The notes beneath the pieces are model-generated. The model saw only the letters and a program-made list of their open reading frames with translations. It ran no database searches and was not told where the DNA came from. The position numbers were made by a program, and so were the translations under genes. DNA of 5,810 nt from Pseudoxanthomonas sp. (lineage in GTDB: Bacteria; Pseudomonadota; Gammaproteobacteria; Xanthomonadales; Xanthomonadaceae), in the NCBI GenBank assembly GCA_026785795.1, contig JAJAZJ010000037.1:1-5810 (forward strand), written 5' to 3'. Positions 1 through 5,810 of this stretch are shown one piece after another (the stretch's first letter is position 1; each line of letters starts with the position of its first letter).

Positions 1-15
1 CATCACGGCCCACCA
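1..15 (+). tRNA. 3' end of a tRNA gene (probably tRNA-Lys), cut by left edge
   Basis: The window opens with CATCACGGCCCACCA, which reads as the 3' half of a T-stem, the 3' acceptor strand ACGGCCC, discriminator A and an encoded CCA. The identical 15 bases recur at 102-116, where they follow a canonical T-loop (TTCGAAT), so the tRNA reading is sound. The partner acceptor strand should be GGGCCGT. From memory this matches tRNA-Lys of xanthomonad-type gammaproteobacteria, but the anticodon lies outside the window, so the isotype is inferred. Only the end is visible, so I cannot tell whether the gene is intact. Confidence 0.6.
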
Positions 16-91
16 CACAAAGCTCATTGGAAAACATCTTGGCGCGCTGCGGCGCGTTCCAGGCAGCGGCGTGCGGGTGTAGTCGAGGCGC

Positions 92-116
92 GGTTCGAAT
101 CCATCACGGCCCACCA
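92..116 (+). repeat. Second copy of the tRNA 3' end (att-like tRNA fragment)
   Basis: These 25 bases contain GG, the T-loop TTCGAAT (94-100), the 3' T-stem strand CCATC (101-105), the acceptor strand ACGGCCC and CCA (114-116). Bases 102-116 repeat bases 1-15 exactly at a period of 101. The sequence in front does not make a tRNA. The five bases before the T-loop (CGCGG) pair with CCATC at only two Watson-Crick positions plus one G-T wobble. No GGGCCGT acceptor strand or anticodon arm lies at the expected distance near position 41. A GTCGA at 82-86 resembles the stretch before the T-stem in tRNA-Lys, so the remnant could reach slightly further left. A 3' tRNA fragment lying downstream of a tRNA end is what site-specific integration into a tRNA gene leaves. 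A decayed tandem tRNA copy is the alternative. Confidence 0.6.
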
Positions 117-186
117 TTTTCAAGGGACGAAGCCGGCAAGAAGGCTCACATCTTTTGGTTGATGGTTCGCATTCTTCGCGGCTGCC

Positions 187-387
187 TTGCAAGAACGAGC
201 TGGCAAGCGCGCGCTTCTCCTGGTCGACGATTCCTGCTTCCTGCGCACCCTTGCTTGCCATGGGGCGTGCTTGGTGGATGTCCTGCCTGCGCGCGCAACA
301 GGTCGACCGCGGCTGGTGGAGCCACCGAAGCCTCTCGACCCGCACCAGGCGCCACCGCTGCGTGACCCGCTCCGCCCCGACTCGTGA
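187..387 (+). pseudogene. Possible response-regulator receiver-domain remnant (internally deleted)
   Basis: One 66-codon frame, opening at a TTG without a clear ribosome binding site, reads GKRALLLVDDSCFLRTLA near its start. This resembles the first beta strand and acidic pocket of CheY-type receiver domains (pattern hhLhVDDSxxxR). About 35 residues later it reads LVEPPKPLDPHQ, which resembles the conserved Lys-Pro loop and start of the last helix (KPFxPxxL). In an intact receiver these two motifs lie roughly 95 residues apart, and the phosphoacceptor Asp region falls between them. Here that middle is missing. The frame ends just upstream of the phosphoketolase leader. If real, it is a non-functional relic of a regulator. 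Chance similarity in GC-rich DNA is a serious alternative, because the joining sequence (CHGACLVDVLPARATGRPR) has no receiver character. Confidence 0.25.
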
Positions 388-417
388 CATGCCCCTACGC
401 CGATAGGGCTATGGTCA
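385..417. promoter_or_regulatory. Imperfect 33-base inverted repeat upstream of phosphoketolase
   Basis: The left arm (385-397) and right arm (404-417) pair as TGAC/GTCA, AT/AT, GCCC/GGGC and TA/TA, making 12 base pairs around a 6-base loop (CGCCGA, 398-403). Three single unpaired bases interrupt the stem: C395, T410 and G413. It ends 128 bases before the phosphoketolase ATG. It could be an operator for a dimeric regulator or a hairpin in the 5' leader RNA. It matches no regulator box that I recognise, and function is not shown by the sequence alone. Confidence 0.3.
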
Positions 418-533
418 TGGAAGCCACACATCCGACTCTGGGCTTTGGTCTGCTCACAGCCAGCTGGGTGCACGAGAGTACCGCTGCCGATTGGGCATGC
501 GGTGATGCGCATCTAGTCCCAGCGGCGCCCGCC

Positions 534-540
534 AAGGAGG
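534..540 (+). promoter_or_regulatory. Strong Shine-Dalgarno sequence that fixes the phosphoketolase start
   Basis: AAGGAGG is a near-complete anti-16S match, five bases before the ATG at 546. It decides the start in favour of 546 over the in-frame GTG at 384 and ATGs at 411 and 417, none of which has a comparable site. Confidence 0.85.
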
Positions 541-545
541 AAGCA

Positions 546-2963
546 ATGCCCCAGCAAAACGAGCCCGCGCTTTCGCCGAGCGAGCTGTCCTCCAGCGAGC
601 TGCAGCAGCTTCAAGCGTATTGGCGTGCAGCCAACTACCTGACCGTTGGCCAGATCTACCTGCTCGACAACCCGCTGCTGCGCGAGCCGCTGAAGCTGGA
701 GCATGTGAAGCCGAGGCTGCTGGGCCACTGGGGTACCTCGCCGGGGCTCAACTTCATCTACACCCACTTCAACCGCGTGATTCGCGCGCGCGATGCAAAC
801 GTCATCTATGTGTGCGGTCCCGGGCACGGCGGTCCGGCGATGGTGGCCAACACCTACCTCGAAGGCACCTACAGCGAACTCAATCCGGAGGTGTCGCTGG
901 ACGAGCGGGGGATGCAGCGGCTGTTCCGGCAGTTCTCCTTCCCCGGTGGAATCCCCAGCCACGCCGCGCCCGACGTGCCAGGCTCGATCCACGAAGGCGG
1001 GGAGCTGGGCTATGCGCTGTCGCACGCGTTCGGCGCCGCATTCGACAACCCCGACCTGGTGGTGGCCTGCGTGATCGGTGATGGCGAAGCCGAAACCGGC
1101 CCGCTGGCCGCCGCCTGGCACTCGAACAAGTTTCTCAATCCGCGCCATGACGGTGCGGTGTTGCCGATCCTGCACCTCAACGGCTACAAGATCGCCAGTC
1201 CCACCGTGCTGGCGCGGATGCCCGGGGAGGAACTGCACGCGCTGTTCGTCGGCTATGGCTACGAGCCGATGCTGGTGGAAGGCGACGAACCAGAGGCCAT
1301 GCACCAGCGCATGGCGGTGGTGCTCGACCAGGCGATGCAGCGGATCGGCGCCATCCAGCAGGCTGCACGCGCGGAGGGCGCCAGCCAACAGGCGCGCCCG
1401 CGCTGGCCGCTGATCATCCTGCGCAGTCCCAAGGGCTGGACCGGTCCACGCGAAGTGGACGGGTTGAAGACTGAAGGTTTCTGGCGCTCTCACCAGGTGC
1501 CGCTGGCCGGACTGGCCGAGGATCCTGACCACCTCCGGCAGCTGGAGCAGTGGCTGCGCAGCTACCGCCCCGAGGAACTGTTCGACCAGGCCGGGGCGCC
1601 GCTGGACTGTGTGCGCGCCAGCACGCCGCAGGGCGCTCGGCGCATGAGCGCCAATCCGCATGCCAATGGCGGCCTGCTGCGGGTGCCGCTGCACATGCCA
1701 TCACTGGCCGACCATGCCATCGCTGTGCCCCAACCAGGCGTGGTCAAGGCCGAAGCGACCCGTGCGATGGGCGATTTCCTGCGTGCGGTGATGCAGGCCA
1801 ACGAGGGCGCGCGCAATTTCCGCCTGGTAGGCCCGGACGAAACCGCATCCAATCGCCTGCAGGACGTGTTCAAGGTCACTGATCGCGCGTGGATGGAAAA
1901 GGTGCTGCCGGAAGACACCCACCTGGGGCCTCAGGGGCGGGTACTGGAGATCCTGTCCGAGCACACCTGCCAGGGCTGGCTGGAAGGTTATTTGCTGACC
2001 GGCAGGCACGGCCTATTCTCCTGCTACGAAGCCTTCATCCACATCGTCGATTCGATGTTCAACCAGCACGCCAAGTGGCTCGATGCCTGCCGGCATATCC
2101 CGTGGCGGGCGCCGGTTTCCTCGCTCAACTACCTGCTCACCAGCCATGTCTGGCACCAGGAGCACAACGGCTTCAGCCACCAGGATCCTGGTTTCATCGA
2201 CCTCGCGTTGAACAAGAAGTCCGACATCGTGCGGGTGTACCTGCCGCCCGATGCCAACACGCTGCTATGCGTGACCGACCACGTGCTGCAGACCTGGGAC
2301 CGGATCAACATCATCGTCGCGGGCAAGCCGCCCCTCTTGCAGTGGCTGGGAATGGAGGAGGCCGCCAGACATTGCAAGGCCGGCCTCGGCCGCTGGGAGT
2401 GGGCTTGCAACGACACCGGCACCGAGCCTGACGTGGTCATGGCCTGCGCCGGCGACGTGCCGACCCTGGAAACGCTGGCCGCCGTCTCGATCCTGCGCGA
2501 GCACCTGCCCGACCTGAAACTGCGAGTGGTCAACGTGGTCGACCTGATGACCCTGCAGCCGCACGACGTCCACCCGCATGGGCTGCGCGATGATGGTTTC
2601 GATGCGCTGTTCACCCGTGACCGGCCGGTGCTGTTCGCCTATCACGGCTATCCCTGGACCATCCATCGGCTGGTCTACCGCCGCACCAACCACCACAATT
2701 TCCACGTGCACGGCTACAAAGAGGAAGGCACCACCACCACCTCCTTCGACATGACCGTGCTCAATGGACTGGACCGCTTCCACCTGGTGCTCGGCGTGCT
2801 CAAGCGGGTGCCGGAACAGGGCCTGGCGGGCGAGGCGCTGGGCCAGGTGATGCAACGCAAGCTTGACGAGCATTACCAGTACATCCGCGTGCACGGCAAG
2901 GACATGCCCGAGGTGCTGGATTGGCAATGGCCGGGCGGTGCGGGAGAGGGCGCACCAGACTGA
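546..2963 (+). CDS. xfp: Phosphoketolase (xylulose-5-phosphate / fructose-6-phosphate phosphoketolase)
   Basis: This 805-residue cytosolic, thiamine-diphosphate-dependent enzyme cleaves xylulose 5-phosphate with phosphate to acetyl-phosphate and glyceraldehyde 3-phosphate. Many members also convert fructose 6-phosphate to acetyl-phosphate and erythrose 4-phosphate. The length is normal for the family (about 790-830). Both family signatures are present: EGGELGY at 150-156, and a block ending IGDGE (177-181), which is the cofactor/Mg motif. By alignment from memory, His61, His94, His139, His316, Glu472, His540 and His545 correspond to active-site residues of bifidobacterial enzymes, in LLGHWGT, GPGHGG, SHAAPD, SHQVPL, LSEH, HQEHNG and SHQDPG. 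Other landmarks are LHLNGYKI (209-216), GPDETASNR (429-437) and the C-terminal block [13 protein letters not shown] (717-729). The domains are an N-terminal pyrophosphate domain (about 10-370), a middle pyrimidine domain (about 380-585) and a C-terminal domain (about 590-795). The start is set by AAGGAGG. No frameshift or missing key residue is seen. Xylulose-5-phosphate-only versus dual substrate use cannot be decided here. A cation ATPase gene follows 112 bases downstream. Confidence 0.96.
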   Translation: MPQQNEPALSPSELSSSELQQLQAYWRAANYLTVGQIYLLDNPLLREPLKLEHVKPRLLGHWGTSPGLNFIYTHFNRVIRARDANVIYVCGPGHGGPAMVANTYLEGTYSELNPEVSLDERGMQRLFRQFSFPGGIPSHAAPDVPGSIHEGGELGYALSHAFGAAFDNPDLVVACVIGDGEAETGPLAAAWHSNKFLNPRHDGAVLPILHLNGYKIASPTVLARMPGEELHALFVGYGYEPMLVEGDEPEAMHQRMAVVLDQAMQRIGAIQQAARAEGASQQARPRWPLIILRSPKGWTGPREVDGLKTEGFWRSHQVPLAGLAEDPDHLRQLEQWLRSYRPEELFDQAGAPLDCVRASTPQGARRMSANPHANGGLLRVPLHMPSLADHAIAVPQPGVVKAEATRAMGDFLRAVMQANEGARNFRLVGPDETASNRLQDVFKVTDRAWMEKVLPEDTHLGPQGRVLEILSEHTCQGWLEGYLLTGRHGLFSCYEAFIHIVDSMFNQHAKWLDACRHIPWRAPVSSLNYLLTSHVWHQEHNGFSHQDPGFIDLALNKKSDIVRVYLPPDANTLLCVTDHVLQTWDRINIIVAGKPPLLQWLGMEEAARHCKAGLGRWEWACNDTGTEPDVVMACAGDVPTLETLAAVSILREHLPDLKLRVVNVVDLMTLQPHDVHPHGLRDDGFDALFTRDRPVLFAYHGYPWTIHRLVYRRTNHHNFHVHGYKEEGTTTTSFDMTVLNGLDRFHLVLGVLKRVPEQGLAGEALGQVMQRKLDEHYQYIRVHGKDMPEVLDWQWPGGAGEGAPD

Positions 2964-2968
2964 CCCCC

Positions 2969-3009
2969 GGCAAGGCCGCGCGCCTGCCGGTGCGCGCGGC
3001 AGCCTTGCC
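2969..3009 (+). terminator. Strong hairpin after phosphoketolase; possible terminator or processing site
   Basis: Starting five bases after the TGA, GGCAAGGC (2969-2976) pairs with GCCTTGCC (3002-3009), and CGCGCGC (2977-2983) pairs with GCGCGCG (2992-2998). This gives 15 base pairs, an 8-base loop (2984-2991) and a three-base bulge (2999-3001). No T-run follows (the next bases are CAGGCCATG), so it is not a textbook intrinsic terminator. It could cause partial termination, protect the upstream mRNA 3' end, or set the phosphoketolase to ATPase expression ratio. The rest of the gap, 3010-3075, shows nothing beyond the ATPase ribosome binding region. Confidence 0.45.
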
Positions 3010-3075
3010 CAGGCCATGCTCCCGCACCGTTACGGGCCGGACATCCACAGGAAACACCAGCTAGGAACATTGCAA

Positions 3076-5810
3076 ATGCCCGACCAGGAACCAGCCAAGG
3101 CACCGAACTCCGCGGCGTGGCACGCGCTCGGCGCCGAAGAGACCTTGCACGAGCTTGGCGTCGACCAGGGCGGGCTGAGTTCGATCGATGCCGTGACGCG
3201 GCTCGCCACCCATGGCCCCAACCGACCGCCGCAGGCTCCCAGCCGCAGCGTGCTGGTCCGCTTCCTGCTGCAGTTCCACAACATCCTCATCTACGTGCTG
3301 CTGGGCGCCGCGGCCATCACCGCGTTGCTCGGGCACATGATCGATACCGGGGTGATCCTGGCCGTGGTCCTGGCCAACGCGATCATCGGCTTCGTGCAGG
3401 AAGGCAAGGCCGAGAAGGCGATGGATGCGATCCGGCAGATGCTGGCGCCGCGCGCCAACGTCATGCGCGACGGCGAGCGTCGCAGCATCGAGGGCGAATC
3501 ACTGGTCCCGGGCGATATCGTGCTGCTGGAGGCCGGGGACAAGGTCCCGGCCGACCTTCGGCTGATGGTCGCGCACGGCCTTTCGGTGCAGGAAGCGATC
3601 CTCACCGGTGAATCGGTGCCGGTGGAAAAGCAGGTCGAGCCGGTGCCCGCAGATGCTGCGCTGGGCGACCGCTCCAGCCTGGCCTTCGGCGGCACCCTGG
3701 TGGCGTCCGGCCAGGCCACGGGTGTGGTCGTGGCGACGGCCGGGCACACCGAGATTGGACGCATCAGTGGCCTGCTCGCGGAGGTGCAAGTGCTGACCAC
3801 GCCGCTGGTCAGGCAGATGGACGTGTTCGCACGCTGGCTGACCATGCTGATCCTGCTGATCGCGGCGCTGCTGCTGGTGTACGGCTATTTCGTCGACCAT
3901 TACGATTTCGCCGACATGTTCATGGCGGTGGTTGGCCTGTCGGTTGCGGCGATACCCGAAGGATTGCCGGCGGTGCTCACCATCACCCTGGCGATCGGCG
4001 TGCAGGCCATGGCCAGGCGCAACGCGATCGTGCGCCGCCTGCCGGCGATCGAGACCATCGGCGCGGTGTCGGTGATCTGCACCGACAAGACCGGCACCCT
4101 GACCCGCAACGAGATGATGGTGGCCTCGGTGCTCACCGGGCAGCAGCTGTTCTCGGTCGAAGGCAACGGCTACGAGCCACGGGGTCGCGTGCATGTGGAT
4201 GGCGACGACGAAGATTCAATGGGAGTGCCGGTGCTGGAGGAGATCGGGCGCGCCAGCGCCTTGTGCAACGATGCGGCCTTGCGCGACGACGCCGGTCAAT
4301 GGCACGTGGAAGGCGATCCGATGGAGGGCGCCCTGCTGGCCCTGTCGGGCAAGTTGCGCATCGCGCAGGGCGACGGCGCCGCGGATGGGTCCGCGGACTG
4401 GCCACGGGTGGGTGCCATCCCGTTCGATGCCAGGCATCGCTTCATGGCCACCCTCAACCTGGACCCGCAGGGCACTGCGGTCGCATTCGTCAAGGGTGCA
4501 CCCGAGCGGATCCTGTCAATGTGCCGTGACCAGCGCGGCAGCGATAGCGGCGTGGTACCGCTGGATACGGCCTACTGGGAACAGCACGCCGACCGGATTG
4601 CCGCCAGCGGCCAACGGGTGCTGGCGTTTGCCCTGCGCACCCTGCCTTCGGGACAGCAAGGCCTCGGCCATGCGGACGTGGAGGGCGAGCTGACCCTGCT
4701 GGGCCTGGTCGGCATGATCGATCCGCCCCGCGCGGAGGCGATCGAGGCGGTGAAGGAGTGCCACGGTGCCGGCATCCAGGTGAAGATGATCACCGGCGAC
4801 CACGCGCGCACGGCGGCGGCGATCGGCCGGCAGATCGGCCTGCGCGATCCCGATTCGGTGCTGACCGGCGCGGACCTGGACGGCATGGATGACAATGTGC
4901 TCAGGCATAAGGTGCTGGGCTGCGACATCTTTGCCAGGACCAGCCCGGAGCACAAACTGCGCATCGTCACCGCGCTGCAGGCGCACGAGCTGACCGTGGC
5001 CATGACCGGAGACGGGGTCAACGATGCCCCCGCGCTCAAGCGCGCCGATGTCGGCATCGCAATGGGGGGCAAGGGCAGCGAGGCGGCCAAGGAGGCCGCA
5101 GAACTGGTGCTGGCTGACGACAATTTCGCCTCCATCGTGGCCGCGGTCCGCGAGGGTCGGACCGTCTACGACAACATCAGGAAGGTGATCAGCTGGACCC
5201 TGCCCACCAGTGCGGGCGAGGCGCTGACGATAATCGCCGCCCTGCTGCTGGGCATGAGCCTGCCGGTGACGCCCATCCAGATCCTGTGGGTCAATCTGGT
5301 GACCGCGGTGACCCTGGGCTTTGCCCTGGCGTTCGAACCGACCGAGGCGGGGACCATGCGCCGGCCACCGCGGCCGCGCAGCGAGTCGTTGATCGACGGC
5401 ACCCTGGCCTGGCATATCGTACTGGTCGGCACCCTGTTCCTGTGCGGGGTGTTCGGTATCTTCAGCTACGCGATCGACCGCGGCTATTCGCTCGAGCTGG
5501 CGCGCACCATGGCCCTGAACACGCTGGTGTCGATGGAGATATTCCACCTGTTCTTCGTGCGCAACATCCACGGGACCTCGCTGACCTGGGCTGCGGTACG
5601 CGGCACGCGGGTGATCTGGATCACTGTAGCCGTCGTGACCATCGCGCAGTTCGCGATCACCTACTGGCCACCGCTGCAGCGCATCTTCGGCACCCAGGCG
5701 ATCCCGTTCGGCGAAGGTGTGCTGATCGTGGCAATCGGCGCGGCGCTGTTCGTTCTCCTGGAAACGGAGAAGCAGGCCAGGCTCGCGTGGGGCCGGCATC
5801 GACGCGGGGG
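3076..5810 (+). CDS. P-type cation-transporting ATPase, type II (SERCA/PacL/CtpF-like), 3' end cut by window
   Basis: This inner-membrane pump uses ATP through an aspartyl-phosphate to move cations. The family suggests Ca2+, but the ion is not established. 911 codons are visible with no stop, and homologues of about 900 residues suggest only a short tail is missing. The start ATG has AGGA (3063-3066) nine bases upstream. An N-terminal cation-ATPase domain spans about 12-80. Motifs in order are TGES (177-180, actuator), PEGLP (294-298, M4), CTDKTGTLT (335-343, phosphorylated Asp337), KGAPE (473-477, nucleotide binding), DPPR (549-552), TGD (573-575) and TGDGVNDAP (644-652). About ten membrane segments fit: M1 69-86, M2 90-108, M3 254-273, M4 282-308, M5 705-725, M6 731-753, M7 779-800, M8 808-829, M9 845-864 and M10 881-897. 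No CxxC or His-rich metal-binding domain is present, which argues against a copper or zinc pump. M5 has S712-A-G-E715, M6 has N740-L-V-T743-A744 and M8 has E821. Against SERCA this keeps Glu771, Asn796, Thr799 and Glu908, but replaces Asn768 by Ser and Asp800 by Ala. Confidence 0.93.
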   Translation, partial: MPDQEPAKAPNSAAWHALGAEETLHELGVDQGGLSSIDAVTRLATHGPNRPPQAPSRSVLVRFLLQFHNILIYVLLGAAAITALLGHMIDTGVILAVVLANAIIGFVQEGKAEKAMDAIRQMLAPRANVMRDGERRSIEGESLVPGDIVLLEAGDKVPADLRLMVAHGLSVQEAILTGESVPVEKQVEPVPADAALGDRSSLAFGGTLVASGQATGVVVATAGHTEIGRISGLLAEVQVLTTPLVRQMDVFARWLTMLILLIAALLLVYGYFVDHYDFADMFMAVVGLSVAAIPEGLPAVLTITLAIGVQAMARRNAIVRRLPAIETIGAVSVICTDKTGTLTRNEMMVASVLTGQQLFSVEGNGYEPRGRVHVDGDDEDSMGVPVLEEIGRASALCNDAALRDDAGQWHVEGDPMEGALLALSGKLRIAQGDGAADGSADWPRVGAIPFDARHRFMATLNLDPQGTAVAFVKGAPERILSMCRDQRGSDSGVVPLDTAYWEQHADRIAASGQRVLAFALRTLPSGQQGLGHADVEGELTLLGLVGMIDPPRAEAIEAVKECHGAGIQVKMITGDHARTAAAIGRQIGLRDPDSVLTGADLDGMDDNVLRHKVLGCDIFARTSPEHKLRIVTALQAHELTVAMTGDGVNDAPALKRADVGIAMGGKGSEAAKEAAELVLADDNFASIVAAVREGRTVYDNIRKVISWTLPTSAGEALTIIAALLLGMSLPVTPIQILWVNLVTAVTLGFALAFEPTEAGTMRRPPRPRSESLIDGTLAWHIVLVGTLFLCGVFGIFSYAIDRGYSLELARTMALNTLVSMEIFHLFFVRNIHGTSLTWAAVRGTRVIWITVAVVTIAQFAITYWPPLQRIFGTQAIPFGEGVLIVAIGAALFVLLETEKQARLAWGRHRRG

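Larger units (their letters stand above)
117..545. other. Gene-poor leader region upstream of phosphoketolase
   Basis: About 430 bases separate the tRNA fragment from the phosphoketolase start. No intact gene is supported. Open frames exist on both strands, including a 130-codon minus-strand frame at 120-512, but their translations are rich in Arg, Ser, Gly and Ala with no domain pattern and no plausible ribosome binding site. Identifiable items are a receiver-domain-like remnant (187-387), an imperfect inverted repeat (385-417) and the Shine-Dalgarno sequence (534-540). I could not identify a convincing sigma-70 or sigma-54 promoter. The promoter for the phosphoketolase should lie here because nothing upstream is co-transcribed. 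Confidence 0.6.

Noticed and set aside
131..156. A possible tRNA terminator: AGCC/GGCT stem followed by TTTT at 153-156
   Set aside because: The stem is only four base pairs with an 8-base loop, and the T-run is short and separated from the stem, so it is too weak to call.
159..172. A TTGAT half-site that could begin an FNR/Anr box
   Set aside because: The second half (CGCAT) does not match ATCAA, so only half of the palindrome exists. Its position, far from the start codon, gives no extra support.
27..365. A 112-codon plus-strand frame across the left region
   Set aside because: It runs through the tRNA-like fragment at 92-116, has no good ribosome binding site, and its translation shows no domain pattern.
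384..415. A possible sigma-70 promoter with GTGACA at 384-389 and TATGGT at 410-415
   Set aside because: The spacer is 20 bases, both hexamers are imperfect, and the area overlaps the inverted repeat, so the match is not convincing.
384..545. A 54-codon in-frame N-terminal extension of the phosphoketolase from GTG 384 (or ATG 411/417)
   Set aside because: The extension has no recognisable phosphoketolase sequence and no good ribosome binding site. The ATG at 546 has AAGGAGG at ideal spacing and gives a normal-length protein.
513..1694. A 393-codon open frame on the minus strand opposite the phosphoketolase gene
   Set aside because: It is antisense to a clearly conserved gene. Long reverse frames are expected in GC-rich coding DNA, and the translation shows no domain pattern.
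4516..5799. A 427-codon open frame on the minus strand opposite the ATPase gene
   Set aside because: It is a reverse-strand shadow of conserved P-type ATPase motifs. Its composition (Gln, His, Arg and Asp rich) is low-complexity and typical of antisense frames.

Overview
This is a GC-rich window that looks chromosomal and proteobacterial. I favour a gammaproteobacterium of the Xanthomonadaceae/Lysobacteraceae type, from the very high GC at third codon positions, the tRNA end sequence at the left edge and the style of the two proteins. That placement is inference and was not checked by any search. The two large genes are co-directional on the + strand and fill positions 546 to the right edge. 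The left 545 bases contain no convincing intact protein gene.

Layout: (1) Bases 1-15 are the last 15 bases of a tRNA gene, including an encoded CCA. Bases 92-116 carry a second copy of that tRNA 3' end with the T-loop, but without a tRNA body in front of it. This arrangement resembles a tRNA attachment site left by an integrative element. (2) Bases 117-545 are a non-coding or decayed leader region. It holds a possible response-regulator remnant (187-387), an imperfect 33-base inverted repeat (385-417) and a near-perfect Shine-Dalgarno sequence (534-540). (3) Bases 546-2963 encode a complete phosphoketolase of 805 residues with all recognisable thiamine-diphosphate and active-site motifs. (4) Bases 2969-3009 form a strong 15-bp hairpin just after the phosphoketolase stop. 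(5) Bases 3076-5810 encode a P-type cation-transporting ATPase of the type II (SERCA/PacL/CtpF-like) group. It is open at the right edge after 911 codons and probably lacks only a few C-terminal residues.

How the genes may work together: phosphoketolase splits xylulose 5-phosphate (and in many enzymes fructose 6-phosphate) with inorganic phosphate to acetyl-phosphate. Acetate kinase, not present in this window, could turn this into ATP. A cation pump downstream is an ATP consumer that exports or exchanges ions. Such pairs occur in proteobacterial low-oxygen or energy-stress gene clusters together with universal stress proteins and acetate kinase. Membership in such a cluster is a prediction about the flanking DNA.

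I do not see a clearly novel system. The points most worth a second look are the duplicated tRNA end beside this metabolic cassette, the receiver-domain-like remnant, and the altered cation-site residues of the ATPase.
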